The notes beneath the pieces are model-generated. The model worked only from the letters and a program-made list of their open reading frames with translations, ran no database searches and was not told where the DNA came from. A stretch of 64,000 nt of DNA from Lysinibacillus fusiformis (lineage in GTDB: Bacteria; Bacillota; Bacilli; Bacillales_A; Planococcaceae): positions 62,001-126,000 of the forward strand of contig JASENG010000009.1 in assembly GCA_030027265.1 (NCBI GenBank), in the 5' to 3' direction. Below are positions 1 to 8,860 of the stretch, piece after piece. The position numbers and the translations under genes were made by a program. Numbering within the stretch: position 1 is the stretch's first letter; every line of letters begins with the position of its first letter.

Positions 1-1
1 T

Positions 2-196
2 AACGCAAATAAAGCGTTGATGAATGTCGGCTTTGAGGCAATGTTCCCGGAAGAAGAAGTAAATCCAATCGTTATGAACGGGATTCGTAACGAAGGCTCA
101 ACTTACGATTTCTTCAGTCAAAAGGGATCTACCTATGCAAAAGCGAAAGTAGCACCAATCACTGATTCGACATTTGATTTCAAAAAAAGAATCTAG
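2..196 (+). CDS. C-terminal end of an unrecognised protein (partial)
   Basis: An open frame runs in from the left edge for 64 codons and stops at TAG 194-196. The segment begins NANKALMNVGFEAMFPEEE and ends TDSTFDFKKRI. It is acidic in the middle and basic at the end, with no transmembrane stretch or Cys motif. I do not recognise the family. Codon use resembles the neighbouring genes and the frame is uninterrupted, so it is probably the tail of a real gene. A large hairpin at 220-272 follows directly. Confidence 0.6.
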   Translation, partial: NANKALMNVGFEAMFPEEEVNPIVMNGIRNEGSTYDFFSQKGSTYAKAKVAPITDSTFDFKKRI

Positions 197-219
197 TAGG
201 TCAGAACTTCCGCCTTCTA

Positions 220-272
220 TGGACCTGTTCCCTGGACAATTCGCAATTGTCCAGGGGCGGGGGCCAGGTCCA
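220..272. repeat. Large two-part palindrome, REP/RAYT-like intergenic repeat
   Basis: The inner stem CCCTGGACAATT (230-241) pairs perfectly with 245-256 around a CGC loop. The outer arms TGGACCTG (220-227) and CAGGTCCA (265-272) are also complementary. Between the arms lies a G-rich strand (256-263). The GGACCTG..CCCTGGACAATT pattern resembles REP-like elements that IS200-type (RAYT) transposases are thought to spread in Bacillales (from memory). No RAYT gene is in the window. It could also end transcription of the gene finishing at 196. Confidence 0.6.
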
Positions 273-382
273 TATACAATTTCCACACAATTCCGGCACA
301 GCTTCTTGTCTATATTTGTAGAACGATTTTTAAAGGAATGTAGTAATTTTTTGCGAATTGTATGGAGTAAGGGGTGATATGT

Positions 383-949
383 ATGTCTGAGATAACAGTA
401 GTATCTGATACATCAACTGGTGAAGATCTTATTTATAGTACGCAGGCGGTTAGTAAAATTGTAGGTGTACACGATAGGACTTTAAGAGGTTATTGCTCTA
501 TCATGCAAAAGCATAATTATGACTTCCAAAAAAACAAAAACGGGCACCGCATCTACTATAAAAAAGATATTGAAATGATTAAGAAAATAGTCGATCTAAA
601 AAAATCTAGTTCCCTGACAATCAAACAAGCAGTAAGTGAAATTCTTGGAGAAGCGGTGGAAGAAATAAAAGACCGCTCAGAAAAAAAAACAAAAGAAAAA
701 ATGGACATGAACCAGCTGCTAGAAGAATTTTCTACATTCAAGAATGAACAAATGGAGTTCAATAAAACACTATTGGAACAGTTAATCAAACAAGAGCGTT
801 ATATAAAAACTAGCATCGAAGAAAGAGATAAAAAATTAATGTTTGCGATGAAGGAATCAATGGAAACCAGAAGACAGCTTGCAGCGGCTGTTGAAGCTGA
901 AAGAGTAAGGGAGAAAAAGAAAAAAGTATGGTGGCAATTTTGGAAATGA
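383..949 (+). CDS. MerR-type HTH, coiled-coil DNA-binding protein (DUF3967-like C-terminus)
   Basis: A 188-residue protein. The N-terminal 75 residues form a MerR-like winged helix: YSTQAVSKIVGVHDRTLRGY is the helix-turn-helix and HRIYYKKD the wing. A long charged coiled coil follows (about 90-160). The C-terminus has EERDKKLMFAMKE, then a basic-aromatic tail ending KKVWWQFWK, a pattern I associate with DUF3967 proteins of Bacillus plasmids and chromosomes. ATG 383 is preferred over GTG 374 because AAGGGG lies 8 nt upstream. Such proteins resemble RacA-type DNA organisers or phage/plasmid regulators; the target is unknown. Confidence 0.75.
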   Translation: MSEITVVSDTSTGEDLIYSTQAVSKIVGVHDRTLRGYCSIMQKHNYDFQKNKNGHRIYYKKDIEMIKKIVDLKKSSSLTIKQAVSEILGEAVEEIKDRSEKKTKEKMDMNQLLEEFSTFKNEQMEFNKTLLEQLIKQERYIKTSIEERDKKLMFAMKESMETRRQLAAAVEAERVREKKKKVWWQFWK

Positions 950-968
950 AGAATAATCTATTCATTAA

Positions 969-1014
969 AAGATAAAGTAGCTTGCGAATTTAGACATCCG
1001 CGGGCTATTTTTGT
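969..1014 (+). terminator. Possible weak terminator after the MerR/DUF3967 gene
   Basis: GTAGC..GCG and CGC..GGCTAT can pair around a 12-nt loop, followed by TTTTTGTTTT. The stem is imperfect. Confidence 0.4.
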
Positions 1015-1091
1015 TTTGCTCAACTATTTAACAACCAATGGAAATAAGCGTATAGTAAAACTAATAGATTTACTTAGAAAGAAGGTCTTAG

Positions 1092-2078
1092 ATGTTGGGT
1101 GAATTCAATAAACGCCTCCAAAAACTGATGCCGATTTTAACACCGGCAAGCCTTATTGCGGGAGTTCTGCTGGAAGATGCCGGAGGTCGATTGCTATTTC
1201 TCGTTCCATGGCTATTTGCCTTTATGACCTTTGCGGGAAGCTTAAGCATGAACTTTCACGGCTTGCGAAGCTTCGTAAAGTATCCGTGGGTTATTTTGTT
1301 TACTATTGCTTTCTTACATATCCTCATGCCGGTTTGGGCATATTTTATCTCTAGCCTTTTATTCGACGATCATTTATTAACTATTGGATTTGTTCTTTCC
1401 GTTGCTGTTCCTACTGGAATAACAAGTTTTATATGGGCCAGCATTTGCAGGGGGCACCTCCCGCTTTGTCTATCCATAATATTGATTGATACAATCCTTT
1501 CGCCCATCGTGCTGCCTTTATTGGTTCACTTTGTAGTAGGTGAAAAAATTGCGATCAATACAATGGCCATAATGCTGGATTTATTATGGATGATTGTATT
1601 GCCATCCATAGCAGCCGTTTTATTAAATGAATGGACCAAAGGGAAGATTAATGAAACCCTGGGTAAAAAATTGGCCCCTTTTCAGAAGTTAAGTCTATTT
1701 TTGATAGTAGGAATTAATAGTAGTGCCATTGCTCCTTTCTTGAAAAACATTACATGGGAAATCGTCTGGATTATCGTGGTTGTTATGTTAGTCGCCATCT
1801 GTGGGTATTCAATGTGTTTAGTTTTGGGGCACTTTTTATTCAAGGATTTTGATATCATTTCAACCGTTGTCTTCACTGGAGGAATGCGCAATATTGCTGT
1901 AGGAGTAGTAGTAGCAAGTACTTACTTCCCAGCTAAAGTCGTGATGCCTGTTGTATTTGGCATGCTGTTCCAGCAAATACTTGCCTCACAGTTTAGTAGA
2001 ATATTAGAAAAGTATAAAGAGAAGTTTTTCTCTGATGGAGGGGCACTGAATCATGAGGAATCTTCATTAGTTCGGTAA
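1092..2078 (+). CDS. Bile acid:sodium symporter (BASS) family transporter
   Basis: A 328-residue polytopic membrane protein with about nine or ten hydrophobic segments, as expected for the BASS fold (usual length 300-330). Family-like stretches are the central AVPTGITSFIWASICRG and the later FTGGMRNIAVGVV, which correspond to the discontinuous helix crossing where Na+ and substrate bind. Bacterial members import organic anions with sodium; the substrate cannot be read from sequence. GAAGG lies about 7 nt before ATG 1092. The acetyltransferase gene follows after 22 nt, so the two are probably co-transcribed. Confidence 0.85.
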   Translation: MLGEFNKRLQKLMPILTPASLIAGVLLEDAGGRLLFLVPWLFAFMTFAGSLSMNFHGLRSFVKYPWVILFTIAFLHILMPVWAYFISSLLFDDHLLTIGFVLSVAVPTGITSFIWASICRGHLPLCLSIILIDTILSPIVLPLLVHFVVGEKIAINTMAIMLDLLWMIVLPSIAAVLLNEWTKGKINETLGKKLAPFQKLSLFLIVGINSSAIAPFLKNITWEIVWIIVVVMLVAICGYSMCLVLGHFLFKDFDIISTVVFTGGMRNIAVGVVVASTYFPAKVVMPVVFGMLFQQILASQFSRILEKYKEKFFSDGGALNHEESSLVR

Positions 2079-2100
2079 GAAAAGGGAATGGGGATGAAAT

Positions 2101-2538
2101 ATGTTATTGGACATTATTCCGTATAGTAGCGATTATGCTGAACAAACGGTAGAAATGTGGAGAAATAGTAAAGAACAAGCGATTGGACAAAAGGAAATTC
2201 ATAGTTTTGAAAATCATGTCTATTTCTTAAACCATATTTTATGTGTTCAGTACAAAGTAGAACTGGCACTATTCAATCAACAAGTCGTCGGAATGATTGC
2301 ATACAATGCTAAGGAAATAAGTCAGCTCTATATCCATTTAGAATTTCAAGGGCAAGGTATAGGCGGCACTTTACTGGCAAGAGCAAAAGGGCAGTCAGAT
2401 GGAAAACTAACCTTATATACCTTCGAGGTGAATAAAAAGGCGCAACTATTTTATGAGAAGCATGGATTTCGGATTATTGGAAGTGGTCATGAAAACGAAG
2501 AGGATTTGCCCGATCTACTTTACGAATGGGAAGTATGA
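2101..2538 (+). CDS. GNAT family N-acetyltransferase
   Basis: A 145-residue single-domain acetyltransferase. The acetyl-CoA pyrophosphate-binding loop is QGQGIG at residues 83-88, preceded by the beta-4 strand SQLYIHLEF. The C-terminal LFYEKHGFRIIGSG is the usual motif B strand. It acts in the cytoplasm on an unknown amine. GGGGATG lies upstream of ATG 2101. It sits 22 nt after the BASS transporter gene, suggesting one transcript, and a hairpin overlapping the stop codon ends it. Confidence 0.85.
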   Translation: MLLDIIPYSSDYAEQTVEMWRNSKEQAIGQKEIHSFENHVYFLNHILCVQYKVELALFNQQVVGMIAYNAKEISQLYIHLEFQGQGIGGTLLARAKGQSDGKLTLYTFEVNKKAQLFYEKHGFRIIGSGHENEEDLPDLLYEWEV

Positions 2539-2558
2539 ACTAATGTACTTCTCTTTTT
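2530..2558 (+). terminator. Terminator overlapping the stop of the GNAT gene
   Basis: GAAGTA (2530-2535) pairs with TACTTC (2546-2551) and is followed by TCTTTTT. The hairpin includes the stop codon. Confidence 0.55.
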
Positions 2559-2664
2559 GTTGTTCTAAAGTCATTGGTCAGATAACTTTAGCTCTATGGA
2601 TTAGAATTCAGAAAAGTGTTACTTTTGTTGTAGGAAGTAAAATAAAAAGGAGTTGTAGAATCAC

Positions 2665-3885
2665 ATGGGCATTAAAGCAACCAATGCACTTTTCATTGCC
2701 AATTTATTATTAGCAGTTTTATTAATCGTTAACCTTTTATTTTCAGCATCCATGCCAACGACGATTATTAGTGCAGTTGGAATCATCATTCTGGTAAGCA
2801 TCACATTCTATACATATAAATCTATTACTCAACCATTGAAAAAAACCCTTCAAATGACTAGGCAGATAAAGGGCGGGGAATTAGTAAGTATTGAACCTTC
2901 AGATGTGAAAAATGAGATAAGCGAAATTTCTCACTCTTTAAAAAGTATGGGAGAGAATCTTAAAACAATTTTTAGCCAGTTAGGGAGCTTATCGGAGCAA
3001 TTAGTTACATCCTCAAGCAATTTGAAGGCATCTACTGAACAAACAAATGTGTCGACAAGCCAAATGACCGCTGCAATATCAGAAGTAGCAGGCAGTGTGG
3101 ATGTTCAAGGCAAAAACATTCAAGAAAGTGCAACAGCAATGAGCGAGATTGCTATTGGGATTGGCCGTGTGGCACAAACAACGAATAGTGTTGCCGAATC
3201 GGCTTCTGAAACAACTGCACAAGCGAATTTAGGCAATACCTACATCCGAAAAATTGATGAGCAAATGAACTCTATCTATCATGTAAATAATGAAACGAAT
3301 TCCGTGATGAAAGAGCTGGAAGGTAAGTCGACAAAAATTGGCAGTATTATTGGAGTCATTACTGGAATTGCTGATCAAACGAATCTATTGGCATTAAATG
3401 CAGCCATTGAATCAGCACGTGCAGGGGAGCATGGCAAGGGATTTGCTGTCGTTGCAAATGAAGTTAGACTCTTAGCGGAACAATCAAAAGAAGCTTCAAA
3501 ACAAATTGAAGAAATTATCAAGCTGATCCAAGAAGATACAAATCAAGCTTATGAGATGACAAATAGAGCAACTGAAGAAACGAAAACCGGTTTAGAGCTA
3601 GTAGAGGTAACAGGTAAAACATTTACTCAAATTTTGACATCCGTTGAAAGCGTAAGTGCTCAGACTCAAGAGTTATCGGCAGTCGTTGAAGAGATGTCTG
3701 AAAGCACAGAACAAGTAAATGCATCCTTTGAGGATGTATCGCAGTTGGCGCAAAATTCTACATGGAAGATGTCGGAAATAGCAGCTGCTTCCGAACAAAA
3801 TTCTTCTGCATTAAAAGACGTTTCATCCGCAACAATCGCCTTGGCGGACGTGGCAGAAAAATTGCAGGGAATGGTAAGGAAGTAA
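2665..3885 (+). CDS. Methyl-accepting chemotaxis protein without an extracellular sensor
   Basis: A 406-residue chemoreceptor. Two hydrophobic helices (about 8-28 and 31-50) are separated by only a few residues, so there is no periplasmic-type ligand domain. A HAMP-like segment (51-105) follows, then the long helical signalling domain. The conserved hairpin tip is at 236-263 ([19 protein letters not shown].. GKGFAVVA), the site that contacts CheA and CheW. The signal is probably sensed in or through the membrane or cytoplasm, or by a partner protein. AAAGGAG precedes ATG 2665. It appears monocistronic. Confidence 0.92.
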   Translation: MGIKATNALFIANLLLAVLLIVNLLFSASMPTTIISAVGIIILVSITFYTYKSITQPLKKTLQMTRQIKGGELVSIEPSDVKNEISEISHSLKSMGENLKTIFSQLGSLSEQLVTSSSNLKASTEQTNVSTSQMTAAISEVAGSVDVQGKNIQESATAMSEIAIGIGRVAQTTNSVAESASETTAQANLGNTYIRKIDEQMNSIYHVNNETNSVMKELEGKSTKIGSIIGVITGIADQTNLLALNAAIESARAGEHGKGFAVVANEVRLLAEQSKEASKQIEEIIKLIQEDTNQAYEMTNRATEETKTGLELVEVTGKTFTQILTSVESVSAQTQELSAVVEEMSESTEQVNASFEDVSQLAQNSTWKMSEIAAASEQNSSALKDVSSATIALADVAEKLQGMVRK

Positions 3886-3902
3886 TTAACCAGTTAGCTA
3901 TG

Positions 3903-3944
3903 AAAGAGTGTCAAAGCCGATTGAATCGGAGGGCACTCTTTTTT
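3903..3944 (+). terminator. Terminator after the chemoreceptor gene
   Basis: AAAGAGTG (3903-3910) pairs with CACTCTTT near 3934-3941. An inner CCGATtgaATCGG stem and a T run complete it. Confidence 0.85.
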
Positions 3945-4030
3945 AGTTGAAAATTTCCAAATAGTGCTAATTGCCCTTTAGTTTTTCGGATCATTAGGAT
4001 ACAGTATTGGAACAAATCGAGGTGTTTATT

Positions 4031-5209
4031 TTGAAAGGATTCGACTATTTCCATCCTTTAGTATGGAGTATTTTATTCGGCACGATTTTTACTCGGGCAG
4101 CAAGCTTTATGACAATTCCATTTCTCGCCCTTTATCTTCATAGCGAGTTGAATGCTACGCCGCTAGTGATTGGTGTAACGCTTGGGGCGGCTCAATTATT
4201 TGCCACCTTTGGGGGGATCTTCGGTGGTTTTTTAACAGATAAATTAGGAAAAAAACTTGTCATCTGCATTACTATTTTTGTTTGGAGCGGCGTCTTCTTT
4301 GGATTTGCAATCGTTCAAAGTATTCCATTATTTATGATTCTTAGCAGTTTAAATGGCTTGTGCCGCTCCTTTTTTGAACCCGCAACACAGGCGTTAATGA
4401 TTGATTTTACAGAAAAAGAAAAACGTAGAAGATTGTTTTCAATTCGCTACACAAGCATCAACATTGCCGGTGTAATCGGGCCGGTATTAGGCGTTTGGAT
4501 CTCTAGTTTATCAAGCGCTGTTATGCCTTTTATCATCACAGGGGCAATGTATGCCGTCTATGGTTTTATACTGATTGGATTATTAAATCATTTTGAAATG
4601 CGCCAACAGCTAGCAACCGAAAGGCAAACCCTTTCCAAAATGTTAAAGGTTGTAGGGACTGATACAAAGCTGCTTCTTTTACTGGCCGGCGGGGTGCTTG
4701 TTAGTCTTGGTTACTCACAATACGATTCAACACTGCCTCAGCTAGTTAATCTTTCGGTAGAAGATGGCGTCCAATTATATTCGGCCCTTTTAGTCATCAA
4801 TGCTTCCATTGTTTTAGTGCTGCAGCTGCCAATCAGCGTTTATACGGAGAAAATTTCTACCTACAAAAGTTTGAGTCTGGGGATGTGCTTCTTCGCTTTT
4901 GGTTTTATATTATTCAATATTGCAGCTAGCTGGACTTTGTTTATTATAGCGATGATTGTCTTTACGGTAGGGGAGATATTCGCCTTCCCTATGATGAATG
5001 CAATGATTGAGGAGATTGCACCTGACACGCAGAAAGCTACTTATTTAGGCGCATCTCAATTGAAAAATATTGGCGGATTCATCGGTCCGATTTTTGGCGG
5101 CTGGCTTCTAACGCATTATGTGGGTGAAATATACTTTGTCATGGCAGGAATTACTTTACTAAGTCTCGTATTTTACAAAAATGCATTATCTATGAATAAA
5201 GCAGGTTAA
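4031..5209 (+). CDS. MFS transporter (drug-efflux-like)
   Basis: A 392-residue, 12-helix major facilitator. The loop 2-3 signature GGFLTDKLGKK is clear and a related sequence follows at mid-protein. TTG 4031 is chosen because GAGGTG sits 6 nt upstream; an earlier in-frame TTG at 4007 has no ribosome-binding site. Similar proteins are annotated as multidrug exporters, but the substrate cannot be inferred. The YfiT-type gene begins 24 nt downstream, so the pair is likely an operon ended by the hairpin at 5743-5783. Confidence 0.88.
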   Translation: MKGFDYFHPLVWSILFGTIFTRAASFMTIPFLALYLHSELNATPLVIGVTLGAAQLFATFGGIFGGFLTDKLGKKLVICITIFVWSGVFFGFAIVQSIPLFMILSSLNGLCRSFFEPATQALMIDFTEKEKRRRLFSIRYTSINIAGVIGPVLGVWISSLSSAVMPFIITGAMYAVYGFILIGLLNHFEMRQQLATERQTLSKMLKVVGTDTKLLLLLAGGVLVSLGYSQYDSTLPQLVNLSVEDGVQLYSALLVINASIVLVLQLPISVYTEKISTYKSLSLGMCFFAFGFILFNIAASWTLFIIAMIVFTVGEIFAFPMMNAMIEEIAPDTQKATYLGASQLKNIGGFIGPIFGGWLLTHYVGEIYFVMAGITLLSLVFYKNALSMNKAG

Positions 5210-5233
5210 AAATAGAGAAATGAGGGATTCAAT

Positions 5234-5743
5234 TTGAATGAAAGGTACCCGATCGGAGAGTTCTCATGCAATGAAGTGATCTCTTCAGAAGAAATTCAGC
5301 AATGGATTCAGGATATTAAAACACTGCCTGCAAGATTGATAGAAGCGTTAACTGAACTTGAAGTGGAGATGTTGAAAAAAACGTATCGAGAAGGTGGATG
5401 GACCATCCAACAGCTTGTCCACCATATTGCAGATAGTCATCTCAATTCATATATCCGTTTTAAATTAGCTTTAACGGAAAAAAATCCGACAATAAAACCT
5501 TATGCAGAAGATCACTGGGCGGAGCTTGCGGATTCAAATCTTCCTATTGAAGTATCGTTAACCTTAATTAAAGGATTGCACGAACGTTGGGTGTACTTAT
5601 TAGAAAATCTTACAGATGAGCAACTAAAAAGTACTTTCACCCATCCTCAATCTGGTGTCATTACTCTTGAAAAAAATATCGGAATTTATGCTTGGCACGG
5701 AAATCACCATCTAGCCCATATTAAAAATGCCATTCAAAAATAA
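5234..5743 (+). CDS. yfiT: YfiT-family (DinB fold) bacillithiol transferase, copy 1
   Basis: A 169-residue DinB-fold protein like B. subtilis YfiT, a metal-dependent enzyme family now annotated as putative bacillithiol S-transferases. Metal-binding histidines are visible in VHHIADSH (63-69) and HGNHHLAH (155-162). The start is TTG 5234 after TGAGGG, giving MNERYPIGEF. A clear paralogue lies at 27142-27660 and begins MEERYPIGKF. Its position behind an MFS exporter suggests a conjugate-and-export detoxification pair, which is inference. Confidence 0.9.
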   Translation: MNERYPIGEFSCNEVISSEEIQQWIQDIKTLPARLIEALTELEVEMLKKTYREGGWTIQQLVHHIADSHLNSYIRFKLALTEKNPTIKPYAEDHWAELADSNLPIEVSLTLIKGLHERWVYLLENLTDEQLKSTFTHPQSGVITLEKNIGIYAWHGNHHLAHIKNAIQK

Positions 5744-5783
5744 AGAGAGTCACCCCTTTCAAAAATGGGAGGGTGACTCTCTT
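5743..5783. terminator. Bidirectional terminator between yfiT and the sulfatase gene
   Basis: AAGAGAGTCACCC (5743-5755) is perfectly complementary to GGGTGACTCTCTT (5771-5783), with T-rich sequence on both strands. It separates two converging genes. Confidence 0.9.
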
Positions 5784-5824
5784 TTGCTCTTTTAAGGAAT
5801 TCTTAAAAATACATGCTGCAATTA

Positions 5825-7585
5825 CTATGTTCCTTTATTGGTTGGATATAACCTTTTCTGCTTCCTTTGCTGCCTCAATACTTGTGTTAAAAGGAGCTGA
5901 ACTAATTTAGTTTCAGGGGTGTCATGTGCAGGGTGAACTAAGTTGTTTCTCTCTAGTGGGTCTCTTGTTAAATTGTATAACTCAAATTCTTCTTCAACGG
6001 GTTTGGTATTGGTTGTATTAATCACCATATTCGCTTCTTTTTTATCGGAAATCCTTGTTGTGAACACTGTTGAAGTTTCAATATCCGAGCAATTAGGTGT
6101 ACTCCAAAATTGAGGGTTATCAAAATAACGCGTATATTTCCAAATCTCTTCCGTGTCATCCTTGCCAGTAGGTAATTTGATAATAATCGATTCCAAATGA
6201 TTTGGCTGAACGACAGCTGAATAATCCTCCCCTTGTAGAGTTGTTTGATTAAGCCCTTTTGTGACTTCATCATCCGTCATAAAGTAAAGAGGTTCATTCG
6301 TCCATTCAAGCGTATTTTCTCCGGTAATAAGGGAAGCAAGGTTCCTTCCGACAAATGGATGTACCTCGGAATGGGTGTTGCGCAATTCTTCTTGTACTCC
6401 GTCTATATCGATGCCTGCTAGCTCTAAAAGTGTAGGGAGGATATCTACATGACTTGTGAGAATGTCGGTTTCTTTTGGTTCTGTAAATAGTTTCGGACTA
6501 TGGATAATGAAAGGAACATGCAGCCCTTCTTCGTAAGCATTGTGCCACTTTTGGAACAGCCCCCCATGGGCACCAAGCAAGCTTCCGTGATCTGAGGTGA
6601 AAATGATGATGGTATCTTCATAGAACATTGAATTTGCAAGCGCAGTATAAACTTTAAATAATTCTTCGTCTACTTTCTTGTGGAGGGAATAGTATAGCTG
6701 TCTATAAACTTGAGAATCGATTGTTGGCTGAAAGGCATTTTGGTACACATCTCTATAACTCATTTGAGCCTTTGGTTTTGTTCGCAAATTTTCCTTTGAT
6801 GTAGGTGCTGGTGGAATATCGGGTACTGAAGGATCAATTTCAAAGTTATAGGCAGGGCTAAGTCTGGAAAGCTGTCCGAATAGCGTAATATCGTGTGGAT
6901 TTACAAGTGAAGAGACAATGAGCCATGGTTTATGATGGGTTTGTGGATTTTGTTCTAATGATTGAATTAATTCCACAACCTCAGCAGCATAAATTTCGTC
7001 GCGTCCACTTAACCCGACTTTTGCTGAAGATCCAGAATTTCGAGGGTCTGCTCCATGAGGTTCAGGTCCAATCCAACCATCAAATCCGTATGCGTTTAAT
7101 CGATTCGCCTCTTCATAGAGCTTTTCTTTTGTAGAATCGGGAATGCCGGTAGTTGTATCATAACTGGGTAGTGCATTGTGTGTACCAGGAATTAGAATAT
7201 CCTCGTCTGACAGATGCCATTTACCTTTCCAAAAGGTTTGGTAGCCTGCAGTACGAAAATAGTTGCCCAGAGTAGGTACGGTATTAGAGCCGAGCCAATA
7301 AACGTTGGGATCAAATGCCCCTTTGGCAGCGCCGGTTGTTTGGGTAACGCCATGCAATGAGGGGTAATGCCCCGTAAATAAAGTGGTTCTGCTAGGTGAA
7401 CAAGCAGTACTGCCGATATAATGATTTAAAAAGGAGAGTCCTTTTTCACGTAATATTTCTTGTGTAATTAAATTTTCTTTTCGCCATTCTTTTAATGCTT
7501 CATTTTCATAACAGGGCGAGAAACGCTCTTCATCGACGATTAGAAAAAGAATATTAGGTTTTTTAGATTCATTCGTTGAATTCAA
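5825..7585 (-). CDS. Sulfatase (alkaline-phosphatase superfamily, Cys type)
   Basis: A 586-residue arylsulfatase-like hydrolase. The formylglycine site CSPSR (Cys about 62) with the following TTLFTGHYP is intact, as are the N-terminal metal residues in NILFLIVDEER, the downstream KGKWHL, and the second metal site TSDHGSLLGAHG. No signal peptide is seen, so it probably acts in the cytoplasm, unlike secreted lipoteichoic-acid synthases. TTG 7585 is chosen because AAAGGGGTG lies just upstream; a TTG at 7606 has none. Activity needs Cys-to-formylglycine conversion, and no maturase gene is in this window. The substrate is unknown. Confidence 0.9.
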   Translation of the reverse strand: MNSTNESKKPNILFLIVDEERFSPCYENEALKEWRKENLITQEILREKGLSFLNHYIGSTACSPSRTTLFTGHYPSLHGVTQTTGAAKGAFDPNVYWLGSNTVPTLGNYFRTAGYQTFWKGKWHLSDEDILIPGTHNALPSYDTTTGIPDSTKEKLYEEANRLNAYGFDGWIGPEPHGADPRNSGSSAKVGLSGRDEIYAAEVVELIQSLEQNPQTHHKPWLIVSSLVNPHDITLFGQLSRLSPAYNFEIDPSVPDIPPAPTSKENLRTKPKAQMSYRDVYQNAFQPTIDSQVYRQLYYSLHKKVDEELFKVYTALANSMFYEDTIIIFTSDHGSLLGAHGGLFQKWHNAYEEGLHVPFIIHSPKLFTEPKETDILTSHVDILPTLLELAGIDIDGVQEELRNTHSEVHPFVGRNLASLITGENTLEWTNEPLYFMTDDEVTKGLNQTTLQGEDYSAVVQPNHLESIIIKLPTGKDDTEEIWKYTRYFDNPQFWSTPNCSDIETSTVFTTRISDKKEANMVINTTNTKPVEEEFELYNLTRDPLERNNLVHPAHDTPETKLVQLLLTQVLRQQRKQKRLYPTNKGT

Positions 7586-7721
7586 AATATTCACCCCTTT
7601 ATTCAATTATTATATGTCATACTGTTTATAAAAGTTAGCGTATTTGGTTTAGAATATACTGTATGAAGAATCTTTTCAGTACATGAAATCGTTAGTAATT
7701 AAATAGGAAAGGGAGGTTATT

Positions 7722-7958
7722 ATGTTTTTTAAAATATATAGAATCATACATATTATATGGACTGCCATTTTTGCTTTCTTCATTTCCATACCTATATTGG
7801 AAAGAGGGGGCATAGACAGCGGCGTATATGATGATGTCTTTTTTGTCGCACTTTGGATTATTGGCCTCGTGTTCTTATTCATTAAGAAGCTAACGACATT
7901 TGGTTTTATTTTAACGATCATGCCGTTGCTATTTGCCATCTTCATTTTTATTTTTTAG
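7722..7958 (+). CDS. Small integral membrane protein, unknown
   Basis: A 78-residue protein with three hydrophobic segments (about 8-27, 41-56, 58-78) and a short acidic loop (DSGVYDD) between the first two. GGGAGG lies 9 nt before ATG 7722, so it is likely translated. I do not recognise a family. It stands alone between the divergent sulfatase gene and the AHSA1 gene. Confidence 0.65.
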   Translation: MFFKIYRIIHIIWTAIFAFFISIPILERGGIDSGVYDDVFFVALWIIGLVFLFIKKLTTFGFILTIMPLLFAIFIFIF

Positions 7959-8051
7959 CAATAATCCCATTTGACATAACACCTTTTAGTTCTATATAAT
8001 CGAAATATAACACCTAGAGGTTTTATCTTGATTATAAGGAGCATTTACAAT

Positions 8052-8480
8052 ATGACAAATGAGCAAAAAAATTTACCGGATATCATGCAAACTGTATCCA
8101 TAGACGCACCCATCAAGAAGGTATGGAATTATGTATCGACAGCAGAAGGAATTTCAGAATGGTTTATGCCAAACGATTTCAAACTAGAGGTGGGGCACGA
8201 ATTTACAATCCAATCTCCTTTTGGTCCATCTCCTTGTAAAGTAGTTGAAGTTGAAGAGCCTACGAAGATTTCAATTCAATGGGATACAGATGGATGGGAG
8301 CTGATTTTCCTGCTGAAAGATATGGGAAATGAAACTGAATTCACAGTCATTCATGGCGGCTGGAAGGAAGCAGAGACAATCGTACCGAAAGCCGGGCGTC
8401 CACAATCAGCAATTCGCGATACAATGAATCTAGGTTGGGCAGGAATTGTTCAGAAATTAAAACAATTGGTTGAAGCATAA
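8052..8480 (+). CDS. SRPBCC/AHSA1-family START-like protein
   Basis: A 142-residue single SRPBCC domain. It starts with the typical TVSIDAPIKKVWNYVSTAEGI and contains ISEWFMPNDF, both hallmarks of AHSA1-like proteins with a deep hydrophobic ligand pocket. ATG 8052 follows AAGGAG at good spacing. The ArsR gene starts inside its stop codon (TAATG), so translation is coupled. SRPBCC-ArsR pairs are common in Bacillales; the ligand is unknown. Confidence 0.88.
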   Translation: MTNEQKNLPDIMQTVSIDAPIKKVWNYVSTAEGISEWFMPNDFKLEVGHEFTIQSPFGPSPCKVVEVEEPTKISIQWDTDGWELIFLLKDMGNETEFTVIHGGWKEAETIVPKAGRPQSAIRDTMNLGWAGIVQKLKQLVEA

Positions 8481-8809
8481 TGACTTCCGAGCTGCAAAAG
8501 GTGGATGTCTTTCAGGCAATTGCTGATCCTACAAGGAGAGAAGTGCTTCACTTACTTTCTGAAAAAAATCGATCGATTGCTGAACTGTCTTCCCATTTTG
8601 AAGTGAGTCGAACTGCTGTTGTAAAACATCTCAATGTTTTAACAGAAGCAGGATTAGTACGTGGCGAGAAGAATGGTCGAGAAAAAATCTATCATCTACA
8701 ACCTGAACCCTTGAAGGAATTGCAGGATTGGCTAGCTTACTATGAAAAATTCTGGTATAACAAATTAACAAAATTGAAGTATGTCGTTGAAAACGATGGC
8801 TTAAAATAG
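8480..8809 (+). CDS. ArsR-family winged-helix regulator
   Basis: A 109-residue ArsR/SmtB-fold repressor with helix-turn-helix SIAELSSHFEVSRTAVVKHL and wing GLVRGEKNGREKIYHLQ. The start overlaps the upstream SRPBCC stop codon by one base. It lacks a Cys metal-binding motif in the recognition helix, so it is more like SdpR/YdfF-type members than a metal sensor. It probably represses its own operon, possibly using the partner protein or its ligand as effector (inference). Confidence 0.9.
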   Translation: MTSELQKVDVFQAIADPTRREVLHLLSEKNRSIAELSSHFEVSRTAVVKHLNVLTEAGLVRGEKNGREKIYHLQPEPLKELQDWLAYYEKFWYNKLTKLKYVVENDGLK

Positions 8810-8813
8810 GGAC

Positions 8814-8859
8814 AAAAAAGAATCTCTTTGGAGTATGGATCCAAAAGAGATTCTTTTTT
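8814..8859 (+). terminator. Terminator of the SRPBCC-ArsR operon
   Basis: AAAAAAGAATCTCTTTGGA and TCCAAAAGAGATTCTTTTTT form a long near-perfect stem with a T run. Confidence 0.9.
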
Positions 8860-8860
8860 T

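Noticed and set aside
4007-4030. Upstream TTG start for the MFS gene
   Set aside because: No ribosome-binding site; TTG 4031 has GAGGTG at 6 nt.
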